Shown piece after piece: positions 25,441 to 36,775 of a stretch of 64,000 bases of DNA. The position numbers were made by a program, and so were the translations under genes. Each line of letters starts with the position of its first letter. The first letter of the stretch is position 1. The notes under the pieces were generated by a model. That model had not been told where the DNA came from and made no database searches. It saw nothing but the letters and a program-made list of their open reading frames with translations. Source of the DNA: Cryptomeria japonica (taxonomy: Eukaryota > Streptophyta > Pinopsida > Cupressales > Cupressaceae); the NCBI RefSeq assembly GCF_030272615.1, contig NC_081415.1, positions 107,321,906-107,385,905 on the forward strand, written 5' to 3'.

Positions 25441-26217
25441 ACCTCTTTTCTCCTAAGTGCCTCTAAATAATCTGCACCTATGAGTGGGATGTGAAGTAGT
25501 GAATGCCTAGATATAGTTGGAGTGTGGAAGAATGGGCATGCTACGTGAAGTCTTGACCTGATTTGAATCAACATTCTATTGGCAAGGATTGCAAGGTATC
25601 AAAGATGAGTTTCTTCTAGAGTTAGTCATTTTTTCTCAGATAGTTTGAATGGCGTAAGGTGTATTGAATGCATGGAAAATATAGAATAACTGCACGAGTT
25701 AAAATCTATTGAAATTTGAAAATGAGAGTGTTGGTATTCTAGAAAAAAAAGAGGCATTTTCATCTTTGCAAGAAAATGTCATTGATACATTGAAATTCTT
25801 TGTTGCTCATTTGATCTATTTGACAATAATTTGAGCTAAAATATTTACTGGTGCCTAGGCATTCGAAGCATTGAAGTAAGTATATGCTTGATATTGTGTG
25901 TTCTGGAGATTGGGCAAAGGGTGTGACAACTAGTAAGATAGGATATTTCATAGTCCTTAAATTCAAAGGCATAAATAATACATTTGTTGCCTACGGAGGC
26001 ACTATTTTGTGGTTGTCCATTTTATTTCTCTACTAACCTAAATTGTCATTGGAAAGATTATGAATATCTAGTATAGTTGAGAATGCTATTGGAAATTATT
26101 CATCGATTTATTGATAAAAATCTAATGCAAGTCATTTATGATGCTATCGTAAATATTTGTTCAAAATAAGATCCAATTAGAAATGATTCTTCAATTATTT
26201 TTTGTGATATATCTTCC

Positions 26218-26568
26218 ATGAGATGTGTCAATCAGAAAATCTATCATTTCACAACTAATGCTCAAAAAAGTGAATATATGATGGCACTTAAATTGGGTTT
26301 GGAGAAGCTAGACTTACACATGGAACCACAAAGTGCATTTACTACAGCGAAGGCTTATGTGATTGGAAGTTTGGTTCCATTAATGCCTTATATGTTCATA
26401 CCCATTGCTAAGAATGCACTAATGGTTACATTTCTCTTTGGCTATCTCAAGGGTCATTACAATAGAGATAAGCCCATTAGACGTCTCTTTGAAACCATCA
26501 TAATTGAAGCTTTATGCACAACACTTGACAATGCCTCCAAACATTCATTAAAGCTATCACATGGATAA
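26218..26568 (+). pseudogene. Vacuolar iron transporter (VIT1/CCC1 family) fragment
   Basis: The 116-residue frame matches the C-terminal half of plant VIT proteins. It has the end of the cytosolic metal-binding region (YMMALKLGLEKLDLHM, about 22-37), then the transmembrane stretch AYVIGSLVPLMPYMFIP (47-63), then FGYLKGHYNRDKPIR (about 74-88) and the beginning of the last helix. VIT proteins move ferrous iron into the vacuole in exchange for protons. Compared with the family, about eight residues are missing between ALMVT and FLFGYLKG, and the N-terminal transmembrane helices are absent. It lies between the two LTRs, and the same fragment occurs in copy B, so the host sequence was acquired before the two copies separated. 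It is not a working transporter. Confidence 0.78.
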
Positions 26569-27130
26569 AGTATAAAAAGTTCATTTTGGAGGCTAGTGGC
26601 AACTGAGGATGGAAGAATTTTCATCATCTCAAGCTAACTTCTCACTTTGAGATGATGTTTTTCATGACAAGCATTTTTGGATTTAGTCTTCTTTGTTGAT
26701 GTTGACAAATTTTAAGAATACATGTATTGTGAAGTTTGATTTTTGGAGACAAGTTTGGGGTTTGGTGAAGAGATTGAGTATGGATGGTTGCCCACAATGT
26801 TCATGACGATTTGATTGAGAATTTTCACCCTTACGAGGGTCAACAGACAATATGGAGGATTTTTTTCTAGAGTAATTCAGAATCTATGATTCAAGAGTTG
26901 AGGACTGAGAGCTCAAGGATTTAGCTTAGAGAAACATCTATATGAGGGTCATGAGACAACTTGGGGGAGTTCCACTTGATTTAGGGTTTTTTCTTCAAAG
27001 AAATATCTTCTAAAAAATATGTATTCATATTATATAATCAACAAATTTTGTGATTTTAGCCTTAAGGGGGGGTCCCTTGGCTAGGTGATTAAAACTTGAG
27101 GTTTTACTAGTAGGTGTGTAGAAATAATGT

Positions 27131-27143
27131 AAAAAGGGGGGAA
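27131..27143 (+). other. Polypurine tract of element A
   Basis: AAAAAGGGGGGAA abuts the 3' LTR. Confidence 0.75.
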
Positions 27144-27285
27144 TGTTAGCGTAAGTATGATATAATACATTTTTTAAGGTAGTTATAGAGATAAATTTCA
27201 TCAACTGTGTTAATTATTTTTCAATTCCATAAATTTGTCTCAATACATCAAATAAGATGTCAAACATTCACCTATCTCTCTATCA
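27144..27285 (+). repeat. 3' LTR of VIT-carrying element A
   Basis: 142 bp, TGTTAGCGTAAGTATG start; partner of 25283-25426. Confidence 0.8.
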
Positions 27286-27712
27286 AGATTAAGTCAATGA
27301 CTAAAAATTAGAGCCAAACAAAAATGTAAATATAAACAAATCTATAAATATTTTTGAATACCTATAATTTCCTTCATATCCTAGAGCTTGGGTTTTCTTT
27401 AATATCTTTTCTTTTTGTATCGATCAAAGTTGAATAAATACAATGAAATTAAATAATAGTCCAAACAGGACTGCATAGGAAAGAAAAATAAAAAACAAAA
27501 ACCATAATATACTATCACAAATTTAAATAGTTATATAGGGGCTGCAATATATAAAAAAAGTTACGTCTAGCTGAACCAAATTATCTCATGAAACAAAGGA
27601 TCATGTTGCACTTCAAAATTGAAGAGGTATTGTAGTTGTCTAGCACATTTGATGTCTCCTTCCTGGAGTTGCAAAAACTAATGTTTTATCACATCATGGC
27701 ACTTATTGTATT
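27286..27712 (-). mobile_element. LINE 3' remnant, first piece
   Basis: Matches 56770-57119 at the nucleotide level (shared ATCTCATGAAACAAAGGATC and TAGCACATTTGATGTCTC). It is the tail of a minus-strand LINE that resumes at 34546 after the inserted LTR element. Confidence 0.65.
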
Positions 27713-28656
27713 TGTTGGGATATGAGAACACTGAAGGGGGGGGGGGGGTGTGAATCAGTGTTCTATCGTAATCAACAATATTTAACTTTCTAAACCATGC
27801 ATATATGTACCAGTAAACAAACAAGCATATAAGAAGAAGCAAATAAACCATCCACATAAATGAACACCATAACACACAAAATTTATACATGAAAAACTTC
27901 CATGAGGAAAAACCATGGTGGGATTTGTGACCCACAATATCAGTTCACTGGCTATACGAAAAGATATTACATAAACAGGGGCCTGCACTTGCAGGAAGGC
28001 ATACTGCCTAGAGAATACTACTCATCACTAGAGAGCCTCAATAACTACAAGCTTTCTGCCAAAGTAATTACTGAAAAAGAACTTAAGAATGCATCCTCTA
28101 TTCCAAATAGAGTTCTTGTTCTAGTTATTCTCTGTACCAGTTCACAGTCTTGAACTAATACCGGTATTTCTTTTCCTCCAAGAGTGCTTTCCTAGATATC
28201 TATAGATCCTTGCATGATACAATGTTTGCATACAAAAATGATCTCCATACATATATTTTGCATCTCACAGTTCTTCTATATGTCTATCTCTATACCATCA
28301 TAATATCCTTTTTCTTCTTTTTTAAATTGAGCTAGCAGACTGACTTATATACCTATTATATATGATATGCCTTATGTTGGCTTACAATGCATTTACAAAA
28401 GATATTCAATGTTGGCCTTGACAATAATTACAAAATGATTTACAAAATAAATCTTCCTTGATGTCAGTTTCCTAAAGTACTGATGTTGGTGCTGGTGTCG
28501 GTGTTGGTGTAGCCCTAAATGTTTCTAATGCTGGTATCTATTAGTATATGCCTCCTAGTTCCATTTTGTGACTTCCATCATGTCTTGTTACCTTCTATAT
28601 GATCTTGTTGCCATGAATGACAATAAAATGAATCCAATGAGTGTCAATTGCCAACA
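27713..28656 (-). repeat. 3' LTR of the pol-less element
   Basis: 944 bp, matching 33601-34545 throughout. It has a G13 run at 27736-27748 and the block AGGAAAAACCATGGTGGGAT at about 27904. The frames at 27678-27988 and 27902-28153 lie across it and are not genes. Confidence 0.92.
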
Positions 28657-28667
28657 ATTTCCCCTTT
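28657..28667 (-). other. Polypurine tract of the pol-less element
   Basis: On the minus strand AAAAGGGGAAA precedes the LTR. Confidence 0.7.
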
Positions 28668-28845
28668 TGGCGTTGATGACAACACTCATGTGAAAAATGG
28701 ATTCTCTGCTGGTGTGCTCCCCCTAAGCAACACACTTCAACTGATAACATATTCCCTAATATTTTTTATAAATGTACATACCCCCCCTTTGACATTAATG
28801 CCAAAGACTGGTGAATGAATAAAGAATGAAAGAATACAGTTAGAG

Positions 28846-31800
28846 TCATTTGAGCTTAGTCATCTTCAGAATTTTTGGGTATTCTTTTTGCAACAACTGA
28901 AGATATGTGTCCCATCTAGATTTGAAAGTGTCTGATACCGATGCAAGTCCACTAAGTAAGTGGGTAAATGATTCCTTCTCCTGGGTATCTACAGGTGTGG
29001 GCTTTTCTAGCATATCCATGCATTCTCTTTTGTGAACACCCAAAGAGTCAAGTCTTGGACTCACCAGTCCTCTTAAGTTTCTTTCTCTCCTCACTATTCT
29101 ATCTTTTTCTTTCTCAAAAGAAAAAACTTGGTTTTCTAAGGAAAAAATTTGCCCATCAATAGATGTAGTTAGTGTAGTTATCCCATCAAAAGAATTAGCA
29201 ATAGTAGCCATTTTGTCATATAATTCTTTCAATTTGTCATTTACATTGGATGTTATACTTCCTATATTACAACATACTCTCTATACATTGGTGCATTGTT
29301 TCAAACAAACCTCAATAGAGATAAGTTTGTCCTCTATCTTCTTCTTCCCAATTACTATAAGCTGATTAAAAGTTGCTCTCTTTGCAGCAGAGAAATTATC
29401 CAAAGTCTGTCAGTTTGCAATCTGTGTCAAGGATTGATAGTTATTTCATATGTGTTATGTTAAAGATTTGAGCTTACCAGAAGGGCTTGCTCCATCCTCT
29501 ATCTGACAGTCAAGAATTATTCTATGTAATACAGAGACCGATTGATCAATTAAACCTTTGTCTAAAGTTCCTTCTTTTAACAATTTCTGAGTGGCCATCA
29601 TCATTAGTTCTGTTGGACTTAACTCAGAAAATGATTTCTTCTCGATTCGAGAAGTGTCAATTGCCAATACTCTTGCTAGTCAATCTATTTTTCCTATCGG
29701 TATGGACTCAGTTGACTTGACCTTTTCCATCTCAATCTCTTTTGCACCGATGGCTTCACCACTTGGTGTAGTGTCAGTTATTGCTGATGGACTATTATCC
29801 ACAGTGTTTCTAGTGTCCTTTACACTCTCTTTCTCAAAATTGGTTTGTGTTGGGACACTCTCTATGACAACCAATTGTGGATGTGTGTTGGTAGTTATAG
29901 TCGGTTGTGATTGTGTCAAAATTGGAGTAGAACTGCCTAAAATACCCTTTCCTTTTGATTTGTTAGGAATTGTAGGGGATGTTGCCTTTGCAAATTCTTC
30001 CTAAGATGTGAGAAAGTCTAGGTTTTTTTGAAAGAATTTTGTCCACCCCTTACTTGTTTCATTTAGCACCTCATTTACCCTACCCAACATAAGACTTATT
30101 TTTTCAGTTTTTACTCCTAAAAATTGTCCTATTAGCAGTATTAATACATCTTTTCATCTCTTAATTATTTATAGAGCCGCATTGTTCCAAAAGTGAAACT
30201 TCCTTCATTTCCTTATCCCTCTTGATAGCATCAAGTCTCCTAGCTTCATGTTTATTGTATAGAGATAAATGTATCTCTTTCAAAATTTTAACTAATGTCT
30301 TCTTATAGATATCTATATACAATAAAATATCTTCTTCTAACTCATTTTGCTCACTCTCTTCAAAAAATTCATAATATTTTAAAATATTCTTTAATATCCC
30401 ATCTTTTGTTACTTCATCAGTAATTTCAACACAAGTCATTATTGTCTTACCATATCCGGTATCATCACCCTTCTTATTTTTTCTTGTTATTGCCAGTGTG
30501 ACTGGTTTCCTCTTTTGCATAGGCTTCCTTATCGGTGGTGGAGGTGCAGTAGGCTGAGCTACCTTTCTGACAAGTCTCCTCCTTGGTTCTACCTTCTGTT
30601 TCTCTACTAGTGGTTTTACCACATCCTTCCTTTTCACTCTTCTAAAAGCCAACGGCTGACTATCCTCAGGGTCAGAGTCAAAAGTGATTAGGGAAATGTG
30701 AACTTGTGGCTTCTTCACTTCTTCATTAGCAACCTCTGTTGGTTTGACTACTAGTTTAGATTGGGATCTTAGATGAGTGTCTATCTTGTAAATCACATTC
30801 TGCACATATGTAGACATTTTATCAATTTTCATCTCTCTTTTTTCTATTGAAACCTGTTTTCACTTAAAGAGCCTTTTCTCCTACTATACCGAAGTGTTTA
30901 GTTTTGTCATCCAATGGGGCATCTAATAGCATATTTGCATAAAGCTTAAAAATACTATCATCTACCTCATATCCTAGCTCAGTGATCCAAATTTTCCTGG
31001 GTTCAATTGTTTCCACGAGTGTTTCATTAGTTTTCACCATGAAACATATGTTAGTGGACTACTTCTCCACAATGTGTTTAAAGATTCTTTCGCTTTGCCT
31101 CATGTTTTCTTGAAATGTCTTGAAGTAGCCCTAGATATTTTCATCCATGTCGCTACCAAGACCAGTGATAGCCATTTTGATTTGCATACCTACTGGTATG
31201 TCATGAGCCCATTGCTTCTTTCCTAAACTGAGTAGCTCATTCAGGAAATAAAGCATCAAACAAACAATTAAGTTTCCATATCTAGATGTGCCTTTCTTGG
31301 TTCCTTTGATCTTTTTAATATTTAACATTAACTCACTGCTCATCCCTTCACATAAGTCATACTTCACATTATTTCTCAACCTTTGATATGTGGCATGAAT
31401 GCATGCACTTGCAATAGAATTCAAGTGATTGGATTGAGTTACCTTATATCCTATGATCATGCTTGCAAATTTTATGTCTAAGTTGGTTATTGTGCTTATC
31501 TTGATTGATCTATCATCCAGTGTGGAAACAATGAGTTTCTAAACCTCTGTGTTGCAAATTTTCTTACAAGGTTCTTGTCCAACCCTAGGTAAGTCGGTGA
31601 CAGCTTGAATAGCTTCCTTGGTGATCATGTGGGGTCTATCTAACCAAATAAATTTGTTATGAACCCTACTCAGGATGTATCTGATAACTTCATCCTTGAA
31701 TTCTGATAAATACAGAATACCGGTTAACCCTAGATCCTCAATTGCCTTAGATATTGGTTTTATCTTTCTTGTGTCTCCCAGTATCACTGATTGATACCTG

Positions 31801-32021
31801 CTTTTTATGTCTTTGGTACCCAAATCCTCAAGAGTGCAGTGGATGTATGCTCTCACATCTTTGACATACATTACTCCTTCAGGAACCCTAGAAAATGCTC
31901 CTATAGAGTTTTCCTTGTTTGCAATTTCGAGAACCTCCTTAAAGACTGGCCTTAACCTATCGTTAACTTCAACAATTTTCATATTTGCAATAAAAGTAGG
32001 ACTGGAAGATCTAGATACCAT
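28846..32021 (-). pseudogene. ORF2 of the pol-less element, unknown function
   Basis: I do not recognise a named family with confidence. The frame starts at the ATG at 32021 and can be followed for about 1050 codons to 28846. There is an in-frame TAG at 31539, a frameshift near 31000-30850, another near 30150-29950, and further stops. The N-terminal 270 residues are globular (RAYIHCTLEDLG, FIWLDRPHMITKEAIQAVTDLP, SIASACIHATYQRL), reminiscent of the plant-mobile-domain-like proteins often found in transposons. The middle (30832-30161) is basic and proline-containing with VKRKD, RRRLVRK and PPPPIRKPMQKRK, which could direct nuclear entry. The C-terminal 130 residues (29232-28846) are predicted helical. 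No catalytic motif of a polymerase or integrase is visible. Confidence 0.6.
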
Positions 32022-32380
32022 GTCAAAAAATACCTAAGTGAATGTCGATGGATGATTTGAGTGTTTCAAATTATTGCTCGAAATCCTCTCTTAATGCTTG
32101 CTCACTCTTAGTTCTCCTTTACTTCACTCTAATTGCTTGAATGCTTGGTGAGTGAAAATGAATTCACTCAGCTTCTTTTATCAGCAAATAGAAACCTAAT
32201 TTTTTGTCATTAATGCTTCACCAACAACCCTACAGATGTCAGTTTCACAGTTAAGTGCCGGGGTAACCTTCATCGATGATAAACACAGTTCTCCATATTT
32301 CAATCGAGATCTCCTTGTATCTCTTCTAAGGTAATATGCAAAATTTAGCTGTGACTTTGCCAACCCCTAAGGCTTATGCC

Positions 32381-33619
32381 TCAGTTACTAGTAGAATGTC
32401 TTGCTGGTGGAGGAATACTTTGTTCTACCTGTGGATTTACTAGTATAGATCCATCTCCACTTTGTTCTTCAGATTTTCTAAGGCATCTATTGGTATGATC
32501 TTGTTGTATTTCATCTACGTTCTTCTTTCCTTTCTTATTGTCTTTATCATTGTTAGCCGGTTGAGTCTTTCTTCTGCAATACTTAGCAATGTGAGTTATT
32601 TTGTTGCGTGCATAATATGTAACATTGTTCTTCTGAATTGCTTTGACATATCCAGTATTATTATTATTTCTTGACCTACAATGATTGGCAAAATGTCCAA
32701 ACTTTCCACATGCATGACATTTAACATTCATTGTATAGTCTTCTGATTTATGACCATATTTCTTGCAGTTTGTGCATTGACCGGGAACAAAATTGTCTGT
32801 TTGATTTGCCTTATTTCTACATTGTTTAGCCATATGCCCAAATTTATTGGAAACAAAGAATCTATGACTGAATTTATAAATATTACATTGCCTTACTGGT
32901 TTCCTCTATTCTGATGAGTTCTGCATACCAGTTGTCTGATCTTCATTAGCAGTACCGAAGCTTTCACCTTGTACAAATCCAAGTCCTCTAGAGTCATCAA
33001 TCTATCTTTGTCTTTTCAGTAAGTCATCCAATTGTGCAGCACTGATCCTAAATTTTTCTTTATATTCACTTGCAATAGTCAGATAATCTCTCAAAGTAGT
33101 TATTTGCCTTTCAAGTTCTTGTTAATTATTCTGGGAGTGTGCCAAATCAGTTCTTAATAGATTATTCTCATGAGTCAATCTTCCACATTCATCAAATTTG
33201 TTCTTCAAAGATAAAACAAGACTATCTTCCTTCTTCTTTCTATCCTCAATATCTTTTGATAGCCTCATGGTCAGATCTTGCATTTCATTCTTCATGAGCA
33301 TATTTGCTTGACTTAGTTTCTGACATTGTTCCTTAAGAGCATTCTTCTCCTCATCATTTGGTTGTTAGAAAAGTTCTTTTCTATTGGCTTGAGCAGATTA
33401 CAACGTTTCTTGCAGGATAATAATGAATTCATTTGCAAAATTCAGTTCTCCTTGCAATTTTAAATTCTTCATCCTTTCAACATCATAATCCTCAAGAGCC
33501 ATCTCAAGTTGCTTTTCCATAGCCATATTCAAAGATTCTAGTTTAAGGATCTTCCTCAAGCTGTTAAACTTCTTCCGAGGTACCAAGCTCTGATACCAAT
33601 TGTTGGGATATGACAACAC
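32381..33619 (-). pseudogene. ORF1 of the pol-less element: coiled coil plus CCHC knuckles (Gag-like)
   Basis: One frame runs from 33619 to the stop at 32381, 413 codons interrupted by five in-frame stops: three TAA, then two TAG. Residues 20-250 are charged heptad-like sequence (for example SQANMLMKNEMQDLTMRLS, then KKEDSLVLSLKDKFDECGRL), a likely long coiled coil. The C-terminal third has zinc knuckles: FGHMAKQC (half), CTNCKKYGHKSEDY (last Cys lost), CHACGKFGHFANHC (complete CX2CX4HX4C) and ITHIAKYC (half). The arrangement suggests an RNA-packaging, Gag-like protein, although no Copia Gag capsid domain is visible. The true start is uncertain because the frame is open into the primer-binding region. 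Confidence 0.72.
33585..33600 (-). other. Primer-binding site of the pol-less element
   Basis: The minus strand reads TGGTATCAGAGCTTGG, the exact plant initiator-Met tRNA primer site, next to the 5' LTR. Confidence 0.92.
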
Positions 33620-34545
33620 TGAGAGGGGGGGGGGGGGGTGAATTAGTGTTCTATCGGAATCAACAATATTTAACTTTCTAAACCATGCATGTATATATCA
33701 CTAAACAAATAAGCATATAACAAGAAGCAAATAAACTATCCACATAAATGAACACCATACCACACATAATTTATACGTGGAAATCCTCAATGAGGAAAAA
33801 CCACGGTGGGATTTGTGATCCACAATATCAATTCACTTCCATATGAAAAGATATTACATAAACAGGGGCTTGCACTGGCAGGAAGGCATACTTCGTAGAG
33901 TATACTGCTCATCACTAAAGAGCCTCACTGACTACAAGCTTTTTGCCAAAGTAAATTACTAAAAAAGAACTCAAGAATGCATCTGCTATGCCAGATATAG
34001 TTCCTATTCTAGTTCTTCTCTATACCGGTTCACAGTCTTGAACTATTACCAGTATTGCTTCTCCTCCAAGAGTGCTTTCTTAGTTATCTATAGATTATTG
34101 CATGATACAATGTTAGCATACAAAAATGATCTTCATACATATATTTTGCATCTCACGGTTCTGATATATGTCTATCTCTATACCATCATAATACCCTTTT
34201 TCTTCTTTTTTTAAATTGACCTACCAGACTGACTTATATACCTATTACATATGATATGCCTTATGTCGGCCTACAATGCATTTACAAAAGATATTCAATG
34301 TTGGCCTTGCCAATAATTAAAAAATGATTTACAAAATAAATCTTCCTTGATGTCAGCTTCCTGAAGTACTGATGTCAGTGCTGGTGTCGGTGCCAGTGTA
34401 GCCCTGAATGCTTTCAATTTTGGTATCTGTCGGTCTCTGCCTCCTAGTGCCAGTTTGTGACTTCCATCAAGTCTTGTTGCCTTCTATTTGATCTTGTTTC
34501 CATCAGTGCCAACAAAATGAATCCAATGAGTGTCAATTGCCAACA
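33601..34545 (-). repeat. 5' LTR of the pol-less element
   Basis: 945 bp; ends at CCAACA followed by GTATT. It has a G14 run at 33625-33638. Similarity to the other LTR is high but clearly below identity. Confidence 0.92.
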
Positions 34546-35680
34546 GTATTCTCCCTTCTTTAGTTGTGAAAATAAAAAGATGAAATAAAACATAAAGTCA
34601 TATGCTTAAGACTTTATAATATATACTTTTCTAATGCAAAATATGATATGAAAATATTGCTTTGCATCTATTTTTTTAATATATGCAACAAAATGTATTG
34701 CCTCATAGACAGAAGAATAACATTCTTATGAAGTTTGAAAACAAACAATACTACCTTCTACCATAAAGAACAATAAAAAATAGAAGGAAAGTGAATAAAT
34801 ATAATTTTCCATTTCTTTTTCCCTCTCAAATAGTCTCAAAAATATGATTTAAACTTTCACTACATTGACAAAAGGACCACTTCGTAGGTTGCAATTTCAA
34901 ATAATTTAGTTGAACCCCTAAAGGTAACTTGTGATGCAAGATTTTCCAAGACATAATCTATTCATTTTCTTTCATTAGCCTTTCAAATGTGAGCATTTAG
35001 GCTCCTCCAATTCTTTTTTTTCAGCCTACATTCCTATTAATTACTAAGTCTTGGGTTTACTTTCATCATCAAAAGCAATTTCAGCTAGATCCTCTTAAAA
35101 GTAAAACAAGCAAATAGATATTTATGAAGACACCACTAGTACTTGAATAAATTACATTGTAGGGATGTGCAGAGATTCAAAAGGAGTTCCATAAGAACCA
35201 ATGATTGAACAAAAAAATAAGAAGCCTTTAACTCTAATTTTTAGACAAAGAATTTTTTAAATTTTGTCAACTCATCTAGTCAAGGGTGCTGAAGTCCCAA
35301 ATATCACCAAATTGTCTCATACATTTCTTAAAATAATAATAGACTTGTTTAGGAAAGATGACCACCATTGGTTGCCTATCATATTGAACAATCCTATTCT
35401 ACCAAATAGAAGGGTTAGAAAAGTTTAAACCATGTTGTTATGAATCCTTCCTCCACTATAGAAAATTATAGACATTTTCTTTTAATATTTCCAAATAGAT
35501 TGTAATGGGAAGGAATCTTTAACATGAAAAAATGTGGCTAATAAAATTTATATATCCATCCGACATTTTGCCACCTATTGTTCATATTAGAAACTACTTT
35601 TCAATAATGCACCAAAAATTTTCATTGTTCATCCCTAACATGGCTATTATTATCTACTTTGAAGAGAATCTATCGACATG
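34546..35680 (-). mobile_element. LINE 3' remnant, second piece
   Basis: Continues the LINE tail begun at 27286, and aligns with 57119-58150 (shared GAAAATAAAAAGAT, TTGCCTCATAGAC, CCTTCTACCATAAAG). No intact frame survives. The similarity to the other copy stops at about 35680, so the reverse transcriptase part present at 58.4-59.3 kb is missing here. Confidence 0.7.
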
Positions 35681-36775
35681 CAAAATTTTGCGTATTTTGA
35701 TCTAATATTGCTTGTCTAAGAAACCCTAAACACTAAATTTAGTTTTGTCAATGTCAATAAAAAATCCCTCCTTTATTGTATCCTCTCTCATTGTCTTGCC
35801 TGTTTTATGTCTATTCTTAAAATGTCCCATCCAAGCAACACTTCATTACCATTCTTTGCAGCAATGCAGGAGTCAGGCTAGTTTTAAATAGTATTGTGGG
35901 ATAGTGGTGTATAAGTCTCATTAAACGATTTTTACTGTAGTCTCGCATAGCCTAAGTCTCAATTCATAAAGATCTTTTTAGGGAGGCGATAAGCCACAAG
36001 ACCAAGATGGTTACACAACATTGCATAGAAAGTATTGTAGGATAGAAGTAAACAACCACAACCCTACATGGTCTGTATCTTCAGCCACATAAAATATGGC
36101 ATGGAGACAGTAAACCTGCAGACTCGTGGTGAATACAAGGTAAGGTTGCGGGATGGTATTAATAAGGCAACGACCAATTCAAAAAGCCTCATAGTTTCAT
36201 AGGTAGGAAGAAGATGGTTAAAGGAATTCTTGCGGTAAGGTAGAGTAAGTGTTTGTATATATCGTTGGCCTGCTGGTATTGAAGAGGCAGTCTATGGGTA
36301 CGTTGTGGGTTAGCAGTAACTCCGAAGTGTGAGCAAGATTAATAATTGCATGGGGATGATAATGAATCCTGACTGTTCATTATGATAAAAATCTATAGTG
36401 AAGGTTTAAACTCAAAATGTCGACAACCTTGGCATGCGAAGACATTAACGGTGAAGTGATAGGTTGTAGCACTAAATAAAACTTGATTTTGATCCCATTT
36501 TAGTCATTCTACATTCACTGAAAATTGGAATTGGAGCTCTACACAATTTAAGGGAAAAGTTCAGTATCAAGCTGAGTTCTTGGAACGAGTAAATAACTTT
36601 CCTTCAAGTGTTGAAATTATCCATTTGCAATTGTCAAATTTCAGGAGTTTTTTGAAGTTAAATAGGATAGAAGTGGCAAGAAATAATTAATCATGATGCC
36701 TTGTAAAAATCTACAAAACAAAAGGGGAATTCTTCAACCCCTAAAGAGAACAAGATGCCCTTTCAATAGTTTATA
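35681..36775. other. Unclassified stretch
   Basis: No coding frame is supported. The bases at 35870-36450 are less AT-rich than the surroundings and twice contain TATTGTRGGATAG (about 35894 and 36035), but no ends or domains are identifiable. Confidence 0.35.

Larger units (their letters stand above)
25283..27285 (+). mobile_element. Short-LTR non-autonomous retrotransposon carrying a VIT fragment (copy A)
   Basis: Two LTRs of only about 143 bp (25283-25426 and 27144-27285) bound a 1.7-kb interior with a primer-binding site at its start and a polypurine tract at its end. Flanks AGATC (25278-25282) and AGATT (27286-27290) are a near-perfect target duplication. The interior has no Gag, protease, integrase or reverse transcriptase. 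Its only recognisable coding content is part of a vacuolar iron transporter gene. Size and short LTRs resemble TRIM-type elements or gene-carrying retrotransposons such as maize Bs1. It would have needed enzymes from another element. Confidence 0.8.
27713..34545 (-). mobile_element. Non-autonomous LTR retrotransposon (LARD type) with two non-pol ORFs
   Basis: LTRs of 944 and 945 bp (27713-28656, 33601-34545) run TG to CA and are flanked by a perfect 5-bp duplication, GTATT (27708-27712 and 34546-34550). A primer-binding site at 33585-33600 and a polypurine tract at 28657-28667 show minus-strand orientation. The 4.9-kb interior has no protease, integrase, reverse transcriptase or RNase H motif in any frame. 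It carries a coiled-coil/zinc-knuckle ORF and a second long ORF of unknown function, both broken by stops. The LTRs share G-run, leader-like and terminal motifs with the Copia element at 1258-8869, so a Copia relative is the likely helper. Confidence 0.9.
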
